A stretch of DNA of 64,000 bases from Streptomyces sp. SID13031 (GTDB lineage: Bacteria > Actinomycetota > Actinomycetes > Propionibacteriales > Kribbellaceae): NCBI RefSeq assembly GCF_010548305.1, contig NZ_JAAGLV010000001.1, positions 620,001-684,000 of the forward strand, written 5' to 3'. Below are positions 52,479-61,085 of the stretch, piece after piece. Positions within the stretch are counted from its first letter, which is position 1. Each line of letters opens with the position of its first letter. The notes beneath the pieces were generated by a model. It saw only the letters and a list, made by a program, of their open reading frames with translations. It was not told the origin of the DNA and ran no database searches. Made by a program: the position numbers and the translations under genes.

Positions 52479-54475
52479 GCGGCGAGCTGGTACGGACGGC
52501 ACTGCAGCAGCACGATCCGGTCGCCGTCGACGAGCCACTCGACGTCAACGGGAGCGTCGACGGATCCGTCGGCACCCGCGAAATGGGCCTGGAGCAACCG
52601 TCCGATCAGGGCGAGCCGGCCGAGGGTGGCCTTCGCCTGGTCGTCCACGTCGGATGGTTCGGCGCCCATCGCCACCGTGCGGCTGCCGCCCTCCATCGTG
52701 TTGTAGAGGTGCTGCAGCGGGTCCCGGGTACCGGATACGACGTCGTCGACCGAGTTGCGGGCGAGGTTCAGCAGGACGGAGCGGAAGTCGGTCCGGTCGA
52801 GCGGGTTGGTGGTGACCATGACGCCACCGAGCTCGCCGTCGAGCTGCTGCTGGATGACGACGCCCATGAAGCAGTCGGACAGCCCGATCCCGGCTTCGTC
52901 GCGGAGCAGTACGCCGCGGGTGGTGACGAGGGAGGCCCAGACCCGTTGGATCGCGTGGATCACGTCCTCGATCGACTTGACCTCGGGGACCGACTCGTAG
53001 ATCCCGGCGGCGGAGAAGCCGATCAGGTCCTCGGCGTTGGACGAGCTGCGGACGACGACGCGGCCGGCGCCGGTGAGGTGGCGTAGTACCGAGTCCTCGA
53101 TCAGGGTGCGCAGCTCGGCCGGCAGCGGGGTGTCGCGGATCAGGCCGCCGAGTTCGGCGCACAGGCCGTCGATCTCGCCGCCGAGGGCGAGGGCCATCTT
53201 CAGTTTGCCGATGGTCTGCTGGATCGCCGGCGACGACTCCAGGAACTGCTGCTGCAACGCGAACGGCAGAGCGATACCGCGCGGCACGACCGCGTGCTCG
53301 GTGACCATCCGCTGGGCCGCCTGGTCCAGTACGCCGGCATCCGTGCCGGTGGTCTCGAGCTGACGGGCGAGGTACTCGAGCAGGTGCGGTCGCGGCGGCC
53401 GCGGCGCCTGGTAGAAGCCAAGCCAGTAAGGGGATCCGTCGCGCAGTACCGCCGTCAGCTCGCCGAGATTCGCGGCCTTGGTGCCGAAGCGGTGGGCGTC
53501 GGTGGACCTCAGGTGTTCCAGCGGAAGGATCTGGGCGGCGGCCAGGTCGGGCTTGCCGATGTCGACCTGGGTGGTGGCCCACGGCGGGCCGTCGTCGATC
53601 GAGTCGGGCCGGGACACCGTTCGTACGGCCAGCTCCGGGGCAGCCTGGTCGACGGTCACCTCGACCCAGTCGCCGTCCAGCTCGGCAAGGTTGGTCAGCG
53701 CGCCCTGCTGGATGGCGTTCGGGATACCCCAGCCGGCCGCGAGCACGTTGGTGTGCGACAGGGGGGTGGTGTGCCGGGCATTGATCAGCCCGGACAGCCG
53801 CGGGATGTCGTCGGGCATCCGCTCCATCACCAGGATGTCGTGCCAGCGCACGGGGTCGGTGGTGGTTCGGTAGGCGGCCTCGTCGGCGAACACGCGCAGG
53901 CGGCCGATCGTCGTACCGGGGTTGAGCGGGACGTACGGCGCGGTGGAGTACAGCTCGTGCGCGAGGATCAGGGGCAGCTGCTCGGCCGACTCCCGCAGGA
54001 AGCTTTCCTGCAGGTGGTTGGCGGGCTTCAGCAAGACCGGGACCGCGTCGTCGACGAGGGTGCGGACCGTGCGGTAGAAGGAGCGCAGCAGGTCGGGGCC
54101 CATCGTGTCGACCTCGACGGTCTCCAGCGAGACGAACAGACCGCCGTACTCCGGACGGTCGTGCAGCGCGAGCGTCCCGAGCAGGAAGCGCCGGTCATCG
54201 GCGCGGTAGACGGAGTCGTTGAACGCATCCAGATTCCGGGCCAGCTCGGCCCGCGTCATGCCGAGGATCCGCTCGGCGACGTACTGGACGTGCAGCATCC
54301 GCTCGGCGCCGTCGATCAGGTGGACGGTCGAGGTCTCCTGGTCGAGGACGAGCTTCACATAGGGGTAGCCGGCGACCGTGGTCGCGAGGCCCGAGAAGTC
54401 GGCCAGCGTAAGGCGATCACCGGGCAGCGGGGGAACGATGGCGGTCAGGTCAGAGGGGGCGGGGGCGGTAGGCAC
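52475..54475 (-). CDS. PEP synthase/dikinase-like protein with swivel domain before the ATP domain
   Basis: 666 residues. Residues about 230-285 are a phosphohistidine swivel domain with INARHTTPLSHTNVLAAGWG, His241 aligning with the catalytic His. Residues about 325-664 are a complete PPDK/PEP-synthase ATP-binding domain: FGTKAANLGEL at 330-340, VVVRSSSNAEDLIGFSAAGI near 473-492 and VDVEWLVDGDRIVLLQCRPY at 643-662. The swivel-then-ATP order is that of glucan water dikinase, not of PEP synthase or rifampin phosphotransferase. The first 230 residues are unrecognised and may bind the acceptor. GTG 54475 has no ribosome site; TATTGT 8-13 bases upstream suggests a leaderless mRNA. Confidence 0.82.
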   Translation of the reverse strand: MPTAPAPSDLTAIVPPLPGDRLTLADFSGLATTVAGYPYVKLVLDQETSTVHLIDGAERMLHVQYVAERILGMTRAELARNLDAFNDSVYRADDRRFLLGTLALHDRPEYGGLFVSLETVEVDTMGPDLLRSFYRTVRTLVDDAVPVLLKPANHLQESFLRESAEQLPLILAHELYSTAPYVPLNPGTTIGRLRVFADEAAYRTTTDPVRWHDILVMERMPDDIPRLSGLINARHTTPLSHTNVLAAGWGIPNAIQQGALTNLAELDGDWVEVTVDQAAPELAVRTVSRPDSIDDGPPWATTQVDIGKPDLAAAQILPLEHLRSTDAHRFGTKAANLGELTAVLRDGSPYWLGFYQAPRPPRPHLLEYLARQLETTGTDAGVLDQAAQRMVTEHAVVPRGIALPFALQQQFLESSPAIQQTIGKLKMALALGGEIDGLCAELGGLIRDTPLPAELRTLIEDSVLRHLTGAGRVVVRSSSNAEDLIGFSAAGIYESVPEVKSIEDVIHAIQRVWASLVTTRGVLLRDEAGIGLSDCFMGVVIQQQLDGELGGVMVTTNPLDRTDFRSVLLNLARNSVDDVVSGTRDPLQHLYNTMEGGSRTVAMGAEPSDVDDQAKATLGRLALIGRLLQAHFAGADGSVDAPVDVEWLVDGDRIVLLQCRPYQLAA

Positions 54476-54535
54476 GAGAGATCACAATAAGGTAAAGGCT
54501 GCCACTCACGGTAGTTCGCGTAACCCTCTGTGAGC

Positions 54536-54558
54536 ACAATCACGCATAGCGAGATTGT
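54536..54558. promoter_or_regulatory. 6+6 inverted repeat upstream of the dikinase operon
   Basis: ACAATC at 54536-54541 and GATTGT at 54553-54558, 11-base spacer, about 60 bases from the dikinase GTG. AT-rich half-sites one helical turn and a half apart are typical of dimeric repressors (GntR/LacI-like). No linked regulator gene. Confidence 0.4.
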
Positions 54559-54681
54559 TGCTGGAGGCAACTGGTGTGGTACTTAATCGATTCACTAGGT
54601 TTGGGTGGATCGATGCGCGTTAGCGCACGGCAATCCATATATCTGTGCAGGTTATTGCAGCATTGTCTTGACGGGGCGGAG

Positions 54682-54709
54682 CGGGATAGCTTTACTTGGC
54701 GTTATCCCG
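54682..54709. promoter_or_regulatory. 7+7 inverted repeat upstream of BadF-type kinase
   Basis: CGGGATA at 54682-54688 and TATCCCG at 54703-54709 with a 14-base loop. Either an operator or a leader hairpin about 130 bases before the kinase start. Confidence 0.4.
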
Positions 54710-54835
54710 GGCGAGGTTCTGGGGTGAAATGCACCCAGCCGGTGCGGGCCTCTGTGGTGGCTCGGAGTCCGGTCGTCAGGCGCCAGGGCTCGCGGCCCGA
54801 GGCGGGGTCGCATGCTCGTGAGCGGCGGAGCGATT

Positions 54836-55852
54836 GTGTCCGAATCCCCTTTACTTTCGAGTGATCCAGGCGTTTTCCTGGGAGTTGACGGCGGGGGTAC
54901 GAAGACCGCGTTCGCCCTGGTGAGCAGTGCTGGTGAGTTGCTCGCCAGCGCGCTGGCGCCCAGTTCCTACTACCTCGGGCAGAGCATCGACCTGGTCGAG
55001 GAGGTGCTGCGCGAGGGCGTCGACTCCGTCTGCGGCTCGGCAGGGGTTCCGCCTGAGCAGCTTGCCTACGCTTTCGTCGCGCTCCCCGGTTATGGCGAGG
55101 TCAGCGGCGACGTCGAGACGCTGAACGCGATCCCCGGTCGCGTTCTCGGCCATCAGCGCTACAGCTGCGACAACGACATGGTCGCCGGCTGGGCCGGATC
55201 GCTGGGTGCCGTCGACGGGGTCAACGTCATCGGCGGTACCGGGTCTATGGCGTACGGCGAGAACAACGGCCGCGGGCTGCGGGTCGGTGGCTGGGGGGAA
55301 CTGTTCGACGACGAGGGGTCGGCGTACTGGATCGCGATCCGCGGGCTGAGCGCCTTCGCGAAGATGTCCGACGGCAGGCTGTCTCCAGGCCCGCTGCGCG
55401 AACACCTGATCGCGCACCTGCAGCTCGCCGCGGAGCTGGATCTGGTCGACGTCGTCCTGAATCGCTGGCAGGGCGATCGAGCCAAGATCGCGTCCTTGGC
55501 GCGACTGGTCTCCGCGGCTGCGGCGGACGGCGACGACACCTGTACTGCGATCCTCCGCGAGGCCGGGCAGGCCTTGGCCGGCTTGGTGATGTCCACGGTC
55601 GACCAGCTCGACTACGCCCCTGGTCAGGTAGTACCCGTGTCCTGGTCGGGCGGTGTCTTCACCAGCGACGAGGTTCGTACTACGTTCGAGAAGCAACTCG
55701 CCGATGCCCCGGTCGAGTTGCGCGATCCCATGCTCCCTCCGGTGGTCGGTGCTGCCTTGTATGCAGCTCGTTTGGCAGGCAGCCCGTTGAACGCCGAGAC
55801 CGTCGCCAAGCTGCGCACCGCCACCGTCGCCCAAAGTGCTAGTGATGAGTGA
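54836..55852 (+). CDS. BadF/BadG-type ATPase, N-acetylglucosamine kinase-like
   Basis: 338 residues of the ASKHA fold. Phosphate 1 loop FLGVDGGGTKTAFALVSS near 13-30, adenosine/phosphate 2 region GVNVIGGTGSMAYGENNGRG near 130, GWGELFDDEGSAYWIAIRGL near 154 and VSWSGGVFTSDEV near 270. These fit sugar-kinase-like BadF members (N-acetylglucosamine or related amino sugars). GTG 54836 has GGAG 5 bases before it; an earlier ATG at 54812 lacks one. No sugar transporter or isomerase is adjacent, so the substrate is open. Confidence 0.82.
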   Translation: MSESPLLSSDPGVFLGVDGGGTKTAFALVSSAGELLASALAPSSYYLGQSIDLVEEVLREGVDSVCGSAGVPPEQLAYAFVALPGYGEVSGDVETLNAIPGRVLGHQRYSCDNDMVAGWAGSLGAVDGVNVIGGTGSMAYGENNGRGLRVGGWGELFDDEGSAYWIAIRGLSAFAKMSDGRLSPGPLREHLIAHLQLAAELDLVDVVLNRWQGDRAKIASLARLVSAAAADGDDTCTAILREAGQALAGLVMSTVDQLDYAPGQVVPVSWSGGVFTSDEVRTTFEKQLADAPVELRDPMLPPVVGAALYAARLAGSPLNAETVAKLRTATVAQSASDE

Positions 55853-55933
55853 CCTCGCATCCACGGCGACAGCCTTGGCCCGCATCGCGGACATTGTCGA
55901 GTGGAGCGGTGGACATCGACGAGAATCGGTGGC

Positions 55934-56758
55934 GTGACCATATCCCCCGAGGCGTCGTATCGGCTGCGCTACGGAGCCGGGGCGTCGTTCGACGTACCGG
56001 CTCAGTGGAGCGAGGTGCTCGAGCAGCAGTTGGCTCATCGGTCGGTGCGCAGTTATCGCCCGGACGCCGTTTCCGATCAGACGTTGGCCGCGCTGATCGC
56101 GGCGGCGCAGTCGGCGCCGACGTCGGGGAATCTTCAGTTGTGGAGTGTGGTCGCCGTTCGGGACGACGAGCGGCGGGCCCGGCTTGCGCAGCTTGCCGGT
56201 GATCAGCAGTTCATCGTCGAGGCTCCGGTACTGCTGGTCTGGCTGGCCGATCTCGCGCGGGCGCGTCAGGTGACCACGGCGCTCGGCTCGGCGACCGCCG
56301 AGGGCGCCGACTTCGTCGAGGCTGCGTTGCTGTCCTTCATCGACGTCGCTCTCGCGGCCCAGAACGCTTCGCTGGCTGCCGAATCGCTCGGTCTGGGCAC
56401 GGTGTTCGTCGGAGCCATTCGCAACCGTCCGCTCGAGGTTGCTGCCGAGCTCGGCCTGCCCCCGAACGTCTTCCCGGTCTTCGGTCTCACGGTCGGCCAT
56501 CCCGATCGCCTCGATGAGACCGCCGTCAAACCACGGCTGCCGCAACAGGCGGTGCTGCACCACGAGCAGTACTCCCTGGAGCCGCAGGCGGCGCACGTCG
56601 AGGCATACGAGGAACTCCTCAACGCCTTCTACGCAACGGCCGGCCTTCCCAGCAGTTGGGTGAACCGAGTGGCCCATCGCTTCGGCAGCATCGCCGGCCT
56701 GAAAGGCCGCGAGCACCTCCGCACCGCCCTCAACACCCAGGGCTTCGAACTCCGCTGA
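55934..56758 (+). CDS. nitroreductase-family (NfsA/FRP-like) FMN oxidoreductase
   Basis: 274 residues. LAHRSVRSYRPDAVSDQTLA near 34 and AAAQSAPTSGNLQLWSVVAV near 57 carry the FMN-binding Arg/Ser residues. AALLSFIDVALAAQNASLAA near 125 and ESLGLGTVFVGAIRN near 146 are typical, and the C-terminal extension (PRLPQQAVLHHEQYS near 198) belongs to the NfsA/FRP type that uses NADPH. The start is uncertain: GTG 55934 is preferred, GTG 55901 is possible. Confidence 0.85.
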   Translation: MTISPEASYRLRYGAGASFDVPAQWSEVLEQQLAHRSVRSYRPDAVSDQTLAALIAAAQSAPTSGNLQLWSVVAVRDDERRARLAQLAGDQQFIVEAPVLLVWLADLARARQVTTALGSATAEGADFVEAALLSFIDVALAAQNASLAAESLGLGTVFVGAIRNRPLEVAAELGLPPNVFPVFGLTVGHPDRLDETAVKPRLPQQAVLHHEQYSLEPQAAHVEAYEELLNAFYATAGLPSSWVNRVAHRFGSIAGLKGREHLRTALNTQGFELR

Positions 56759-56761
56759 CGC

Positions 56762-57844
56762 TCAGGTAGCCAGGCTCCGCAGCTGGGCTTCACGGACGCC
56801 GGGGGTTTGGCCTTGGACCAGAAGGAAGAGGGCTGAGCGGGCGTGGAGCTGTGCGGTGTCGTCGTCGACCAGACCTCGGCCGGCACGGGAGATCAGCAGC
56901 GCGCGAGTGAGGGTGCCGAGGGCCTCGCCGATGGCGACCTTGAGGACGACCCTTTCCTCGACACGCAGTGGGGCTCCGGGGCCTGCCGCTGCGACTTCGT
57001 CGGTCAGTGAGTAGGCCTGCTGGCGGATCTGGGCGATCCGAGGCGCCCAGACCTCGGCCACCTTCTGCGCTGCTGGATGTGGGGAGGCGCGAAGCTCGTC
57101 GAGAACGGTCGCGGCCAGTCCGAAGTGATGTGCCCGGGCGTCGGCCGCGCCGGCGACATCTGCCGTTCGCCAGGCGTCGAGATCCTGTACGGCGATGACG
57201 TGGCTCTCCGGCACTTTCACGCCGGTCAGCGTGACGCGCTCGGTACGGCTGCCGGTTGCGGCGCTGAGCCGGAGCGGAGTACCGACGGCACCCGCGCCGA
57301 TGGGGAGTAGCGCGTAGACCACGCGTGGCCGGCCGGGATCGCCGTTGTCGACCCCGGCGACGCCGATCCACTGGTTGAGGCCCCAGCCGCTGACCCACGA
57401 GATGGTGCCTTCGAAGACCCAGCCGTCGCCGGTACGCCGGGCCGCGATGTACCGGTCGGGATAGCGCCGTACGTCGCTGAGTGCCACCCCGAGGAGCGCC
57501 TCGCCGCGGAGCACACGACCGGCCAGCTCCGGATCGAAGCTGGACCCCGGTTGCTCGACGGCCTGCCGGATCCGGGCCACCTGTGGCGCATGCTGCGCCC
57601 AGACCAGCCAGGTGTTGTAGCAGCCCGCGGCGATCAGTTCGTGCAGGCGACGATCGGCGGCACGATCGAGATCGGCACCGCCGTACTCCGCCGGCGCGAG
57701 ATGGTTGAGGGCTCCCATCCTGGCCAGGTCGCGCACGGTCTGCTCGCTTACGCCGGTCCGGTCGGTCTCCAGGGCGCGGGGCCGGAGTACGTCGGTCGCA
57801 TACTCCTCGATCCGCGCGACCAAAGGGTCGATCGTCCCCGTCAT
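56762..57844 (-). CDS. acyl-CoA dehydrogenase-family flavoprotein
   Basis: 360 residues with the three-part ACAD fold: helical N-terminus (VRDLARMGALNHLAPAEYGG near 37), middle beta domain (GWVFEGTISWVSGWGLNQWI near 140, with Trp-Val-Ser-Gly-Trp near the flavin) and C-terminal four-helix bundle. The C-terminal catalytic Glu of true acyl-CoA dehydrogenases is not evident and the domain is short, so it may be a flavin monooxygenase-like or sulfur-acquisition-type member. It ends 3 bases from the nitroreductase stop. Confidence 0.8.
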   Translation of the reverse strand: MTGTIDPLVARIEEYATDVLRPRALETDRTGVSEQTVRDLARMGALNHLAPAEYGGADLDRAADRRLHELIAAGCYNTWLVWAQHAPQVARIRQAVEQPGSSFDPELAGRVLRGEALLGVALSDVRRYPDRYIAARRTGDGWVFEGTISWVSGWGLNQWIGVAGVDNGDPGRPRVVYALLPIGAGAVGTPLRLSAATGSRTERVTLTGVKVPESHVIAVQDLDAWRTADVAGAADARAHHFGLAATVLDELRASPHPAAQKVAEVWAPRIAQIRQQAYSLTDEVAAAGPGAPLRVEERVVLKVAIGEALGTLTRALLISRAGRGLVDDDTAQLHARSALFLLVQGQTPGVREAQLRSLAT

Positions 57845-57860
57845 CTCTCGTCCTCCGGGC

Positions 57861-58766
57861 CTAGCTTCGGGAGAGTTGGGTGCCGGCGCTGCCTGCCAGT
57901 ACCGCGGTGGTGTCGTCCAGCGAGCCGATCGCGGCTCTGCCAGGGGTTTCGGTGACGAACTGGCGGGCGGCGGCGACCTTCGGGCCCATGGAGCCAGGTG
58001 GGAAGGCGAGGTCGTCGAGGTCGGCGATGGTGATGTCGTGAAGTGGCCGCTCGGACGCGGTGCCGTAGTCGACGTAGACCGCTGGTACGTCGGTGAGCAT
58101 GACGAGGAGGTCGGCCTTGAGCTGGGTCGCGATCAGGGCGGCGACGTAGTCCTTGTCGACGACCGCCTCGACGCCGGTCAGGCCGTGGGGTCCTTCGATG
58201 ACGGGCACGCCGCCTCCGCCGGCGAGGATCACGGTCGTCTGGTTCTGCAGGAGGATCTCGGCGGCGTCGAGCTCGACGATCCGTTGGGGTCTGGGGGACG
58301 CGACCACTCTTCGCCAGCTGTTGCCGTCGCGGCGGATGCTCCAGTTGTTCCGCTTGGCGAGCTGGTGGGCCTTGTCCTCGGCGTACCCGGTGCCGATGAA
58401 CTTGGTCGGGCTGTTGAAACCGGGGTCGTCGGCGGCCACCACGGTCTGGCTGACGAGGGCGACGATCGGGTGCACCAGGCCGGCGTTGGCGAGGGCTTGC
58501 TGGAGCCAGTAGCCGATCATGCCCTGGGTCTCGGCGACCAGGTCGCTGAGTGGGTACGAGCGGGACAGGCTCGGGTCGGCGATGCTTTCGAGGGCGAGCA
58601 GACCGACCTGCGGACCGTTGCCGTGGACAAGTACCAGCTCGTGTTCGGCGGCGATCTTGGCCAGCGCGGGTGCCGCTGAGACGAGATGCGCGAGCTGGAT
58701 GGCGGCATCGGGCTTCTCGCCGCGACGCAGGAGGGCGTTGCCGCCGAGTGCGATGACTATGCGCAT
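57861..58766 (-). CDS. arcC: carbamate kinase
   Basis: 301 residues with all family marks: MRIVIALGGNALLRRGE at the start, LVLVHGNGPQVGLLALE near 44, DLVAETQGMIGYWLQQAL near 74, VILAGGGGVPVIE near 179, GVEAVVDKDYVAALIATQL near 199 and FPPGSMGPKVAAARQFV near 255. It converts carbamoyl phosphate and ADP into ATP, CO2 and ammonia. The arginine deiminase (arcA) and ornithine transcarbamylase (arcB) genes are not next to it, so it may serve another carbamoyl-phosphate source. It lies beside a DevS-like oxygen/redox kinase. Confidence 0.93.
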   Translation of the reverse strand: MRIVIALGGNALLRRGEKPDAAIQLAHLVSAAPALAKIAAEHELVLVHGNGPQVGLLALESIADPSLSRSYPLSDLVAETQGMIGYWLQQALANAGLVHPIVALVSQTVVAADDPGFNSPTKFIGTGYAEDKAHQLAKRNNWSIRRDGNSWRRVVASPRPQRIVELDAAEILLQNQTTVILAGGGGVPVIEGPHGLTGVEAVVDKDYVAALIATQLKADLLVMLTDVPAVYVDYGTASERPLHDITIADLDDLAFPPGSMGPKVAAARQFVTETPGRAAIGSLDDTTAVLAGSAGTQLSRS

Positions 58767-58831
58767 GGTTTCAGCTTCCCACGGTGGCGGTCGTCGAGCG
58801 CTGTCCCTGGCTGTGTTGAGCCGGACCCTGA

Positions 58832-60604
58832 TCAGCTGGGGTGCACGTTGAGGGGCGCGCGTAACTCCAGCACGGTGCCATGCGGCTGGTTGGACTCCAG
58901 CCGTACGGCACCACCCAGCGAGGCGGCTCGTTCCTCCAGGTTGCGCAGACCACTGCGCCGGTCCGAGCCGCTGATGCCAATGCCGTCGTCGGAGATCCGG
59001 GCTGTGACCTCCGTGCCGGTCACAGTGATCTCGATCCTGACGGCACCGGCCTGAGCGTGCCGGACCACATTCGACAGCGACTCGCGCACCGCGGCGACGA
59101 TCTGCGGCCGCACCGACGCTGGGACGGCCGTGTCGATCGGCCCTGTGCAGAGCAACTCGGGCCGGAAACCCAACGGATCGGAGTACTCGCGGACAAGCGC
59201 TTGGAGGTCGGCGCGCAGCGAAGGCTTGCCGGGCTGGCTCTGCAACTCGAAGATCGCGGCGCGCAGATCGCGGATGGTGGCATCGATGTCCTCCACCGCC
59301 TTGGTGATGCGTTCCTGTACCTCCGGCTGGACCATCCGGTGCATGCCCTGCAGTTGCAGGCCGGTGGCGAACAGCCGCTGGATCACCAGGTCGTGCAGAT
59401 CCCTGGCGATCCGGTCACGATCCTCCAGTACTGCGAGGACCGATCGGTTCTGCTGAGCTTGCGCCCGGTCGAGCGCCAGCGTCGCCTGGCTGGCGAACAT
59501 CCGGACCAGATCGGTCCCGGCCGTCACGCCGAGAATGGCCCCGCGCGCGGCGGCCACCATCAGGATTCCGCCCGTACTGCCCTCGCTGCGCGGCAGCGGG
59601 ACGAAGATGGTCCGGCCGAGCTCGCCGAGTTCGGGGAAGTCCGCCAGCCGGCCGGTCTCCTTCGCGAGCGTGCAGAGGTCTTCCACCACCACCTGGTCCT
59701 CCCCGCCCAGGACGTCGCCGAGGATCGGCCGGTCGGCCGGAATCCGGCGGCCCAGATAGCTCTGGAAGGCCGGCGGTCCGTCGAGAACCTGAATCACCAG
59801 GTCGCCGTGTTCGAGCAGGAAGACCGCGCCGAGCACGGATCCGGAGACCTCGCGGGCCCGGGCGGCGATCAGCTGGAGCGCCTGCTGCGAATCGAACTCG
59901 CCGAGCATGAACTGGGTGATCTCGGCCGTGATCTCGTACCAGCGACGGCGGCGCTCGGTGTCGGCGTACAGCCGGGCGTTGTCGATCACCACGCCGGCCG
60001 CGGCCGCGAGCGCGGTCACGGCGCGCTCGTCGTCCGCGGTGAATTCGGCGCCGCCCGCCTTCTCGGTCAGGTAGAGGTTCCCGAAGGCGTGTTCGCGGGT
60101 CCGGATCGGTACGCCGAGGAAGCTGCTCATCGGCGGGTGGTTGGCGGGAAACCCGAAGGAGCGCGGGTGTTCGGCCAGGTCGGTGAGTCGCAGCGGGGTC
60201 GGGTGGTCGATCAGCAGGCCGAGGATGCCGTGACCTTCGGGGTACGGGCCGATGGCGGCGATCTCGTCGGCGGTGACGCCGTGGGTGATGAAGCGGACGA
60301 GGCGCTTGCCGTCGTGACCGACCACGCCCAACGCGCCGTACCGGGCTCCGGCCAGTTCGCAGGCGGCGGTGACGATCCGGTCCAGCGTGCTGGTGAGGTC
60401 GAGGTCGGCGCCGATGCCGACGACGGCGTCGAGGAGGGCCCGGAGGCGTTCCTGGGAGTCGATGATGTCGTCGACGCGGCCGAGGAGTTCCTGCAGCAGG
60501 GCGTCGAGACGGACTCGGGACAGACCGGTGAATTCGAGGGTTCCTTCGTCCCAGGTAGTGCGATTCTTGTCTTCTTTCCCGCCGGTACCGGCCATGCGGC
60601 CCAC
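58832..60604 (-). CDS. two-GAF-domain sensor histidine kinase, DevS/DosT-like
   Basis: 590 residues. GAF-A about 60-215, GAF-B about 225-385, HisKA_3 with His404 in RIARDLHDLVIQRLF, and HATPase with VVRHAQAGAVRIEI and GLRNLEERAASLGGAVRLES. GAF-A contains FPANHPPMSSFLGVPIRTRE near 152-171; the His of 'HPPM' (His156) is near the position of the haem-ligating His of mycobacterial DevS/DosT, so haem-based sensing of O2, NO or CO is plausible but needs alignment. No response regulator gene is adjacent. ATGs at 60604 and 60595 are both possible. Confidence 0.88.
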   Translation of the reverse strand: MGRMAGTGGKEDKNRTTWDEGTLEFTGLSRVRLDALLQELLGRVDDIIDSQERLRALLDAVVGIGADLDLTSTLDRIVTAACELAGARYGALGVVGHDGKRLVRFITHGVTADEIAAIGPYPEGHGILGLLIDHPTPLRLTDLAEHPRSFGFPANHPPMSSFLGVPIRTREHAFGNLYLTEKAGGAEFTADDERAVTALAAAAGVVIDNARLYADTERRRRWYEITAEITQFMLGEFDSQQALQLIAARAREVSGSVLGAVFLLEHGDLVIQVLDGPPAFQSYLGRRIPADRPILGDVLGGEDQVVVEDLCTLAKETGRLADFPELGELGRTIFVPLPRSEGSTGGILMVAAARGAILGVTAGTDLVRMFASQATLALDRAQAQQNRSVLAVLEDRDRIARDLHDLVIQRLFATGLQLQGMHRMVQPEVQERITKAVEDIDATIRDLRAAIFELQSQPGKPSLRADLQALVREYSDPLGFRPELLCTGPIDTAVPASVRPQIVAAVRESLSNVVRHAQAGAVRIEITVTGTEVTARISDDGIGISGSDRRSGLRNLEERAASLGGAVRLESNQPHGTVLELRAPLNVHPS

Positions 60605-60632
60605 CGTACGGAATACCGGCCCGATTAGATAC

Positions 60633-61085
60633 CTACGGTGACCGGTGCTCTGGTCGCTCGCCCCAGGCGACCAGGCGGCGGCCTTCGAGTACTTCGATGG
60701 CCAGCCGGATGAGATGGCGCTCGCGGTTGGGGGCCCAGGGTCGTACCGGCAGGACGCTTTGGATGACAGCCGCCTCCTCCGGGTCGATCAGGGAGAGGCG
60801 GCCGGTGGCGGTCACGGTCCAGCCCAGGTGTCGTTCGTGGTCGACGTCGTCCACCTCGAAGGCGACCACGTCGGCGCGCTGCGCGGCGCGGTACTTGTCA
60901 CCGTCCGAGGTGGCGAAGATGACCGCGCGATCGTCGAGGACGAAGTTCACCAGCCGGACGGCGGGAAGGCCTCCGCGGGTGAAGACCAGCCGGCCGAACG
61001 GTACTGAGGAAATGAGCTTCAGGGATTCCTGCTCGGCCAGGATCTGCAGACCGGTGTGGTCGAAGCGCCGCGGCGGGGTAGTCAT
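60633..61085 (-). CDS. pyridoxamine 5'-phosphate oxidase-fold protein
   Basis: 150 residues of the split-barrel flavin-binding family: ESLKLISSVPFGRLVFTRGG near 19, PAVRLVNFVLDDRAVIFATS near 40 and VVAFEVDDVDHERHLGWTVT near 68, with the VTATGR segment. Actinobacterial members bind F420 or FMN, and several belong to dormancy regulons. ATG 61085 is preceded by AAGGG. It lies 28 bases upstream of the DevS-like kinase on the same strand, so the two are probably cotranscribed. Confidence 0.85.
   Translation of the reverse strand: MTTPPRRFDHTGLQILAEQESLKLISSVPFGRLVFTRGGLPAVRLVNFVLDDRAVIFATSDGDKYRAAQRADVVAFEVDDVDHERHLGWTVTATGRLSLIDPEEAAVIQSVLPVRPWAPNRERHLIRLAIEVLEGRRLVAWGERPEHRSP

Larger units (their letters stand above)
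54476..54835. other. AT-rich divergent intergenic region
   Basis: 360 bases with visibly lower GC than the rest of the window, especially 54480-54700. It holds a dyad ACAATC-N11-GATTGT (54536-54558), a short TGCGC-GTTA-GCGCA hairpin (about 54613-54626) and a dyad CGGGATA-N14-TATCCCG (54682-54709). One open frame starts at GTG 54574 after GGAGG at 54563-54567, but its sequence is not protein-like beyond the first residues and it runs into the next gene. This is most probably a control region for the dikinase operon and the kinase gene. Confidence 0.5.

Noticed and set aside
54574-54864. 96-codon open frame with GGAGG before a GTG in the AT-rich leader, considered as a peptide precursor for the ATP-grasp ligase
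   Set aside because: It points away from the ligase operon, its composition is not protein-like (many Arg, Ser and Cys in random order), and it runs 29 bases into the kinase gene. No core-peptide repeat or conserved leader motif is visible.
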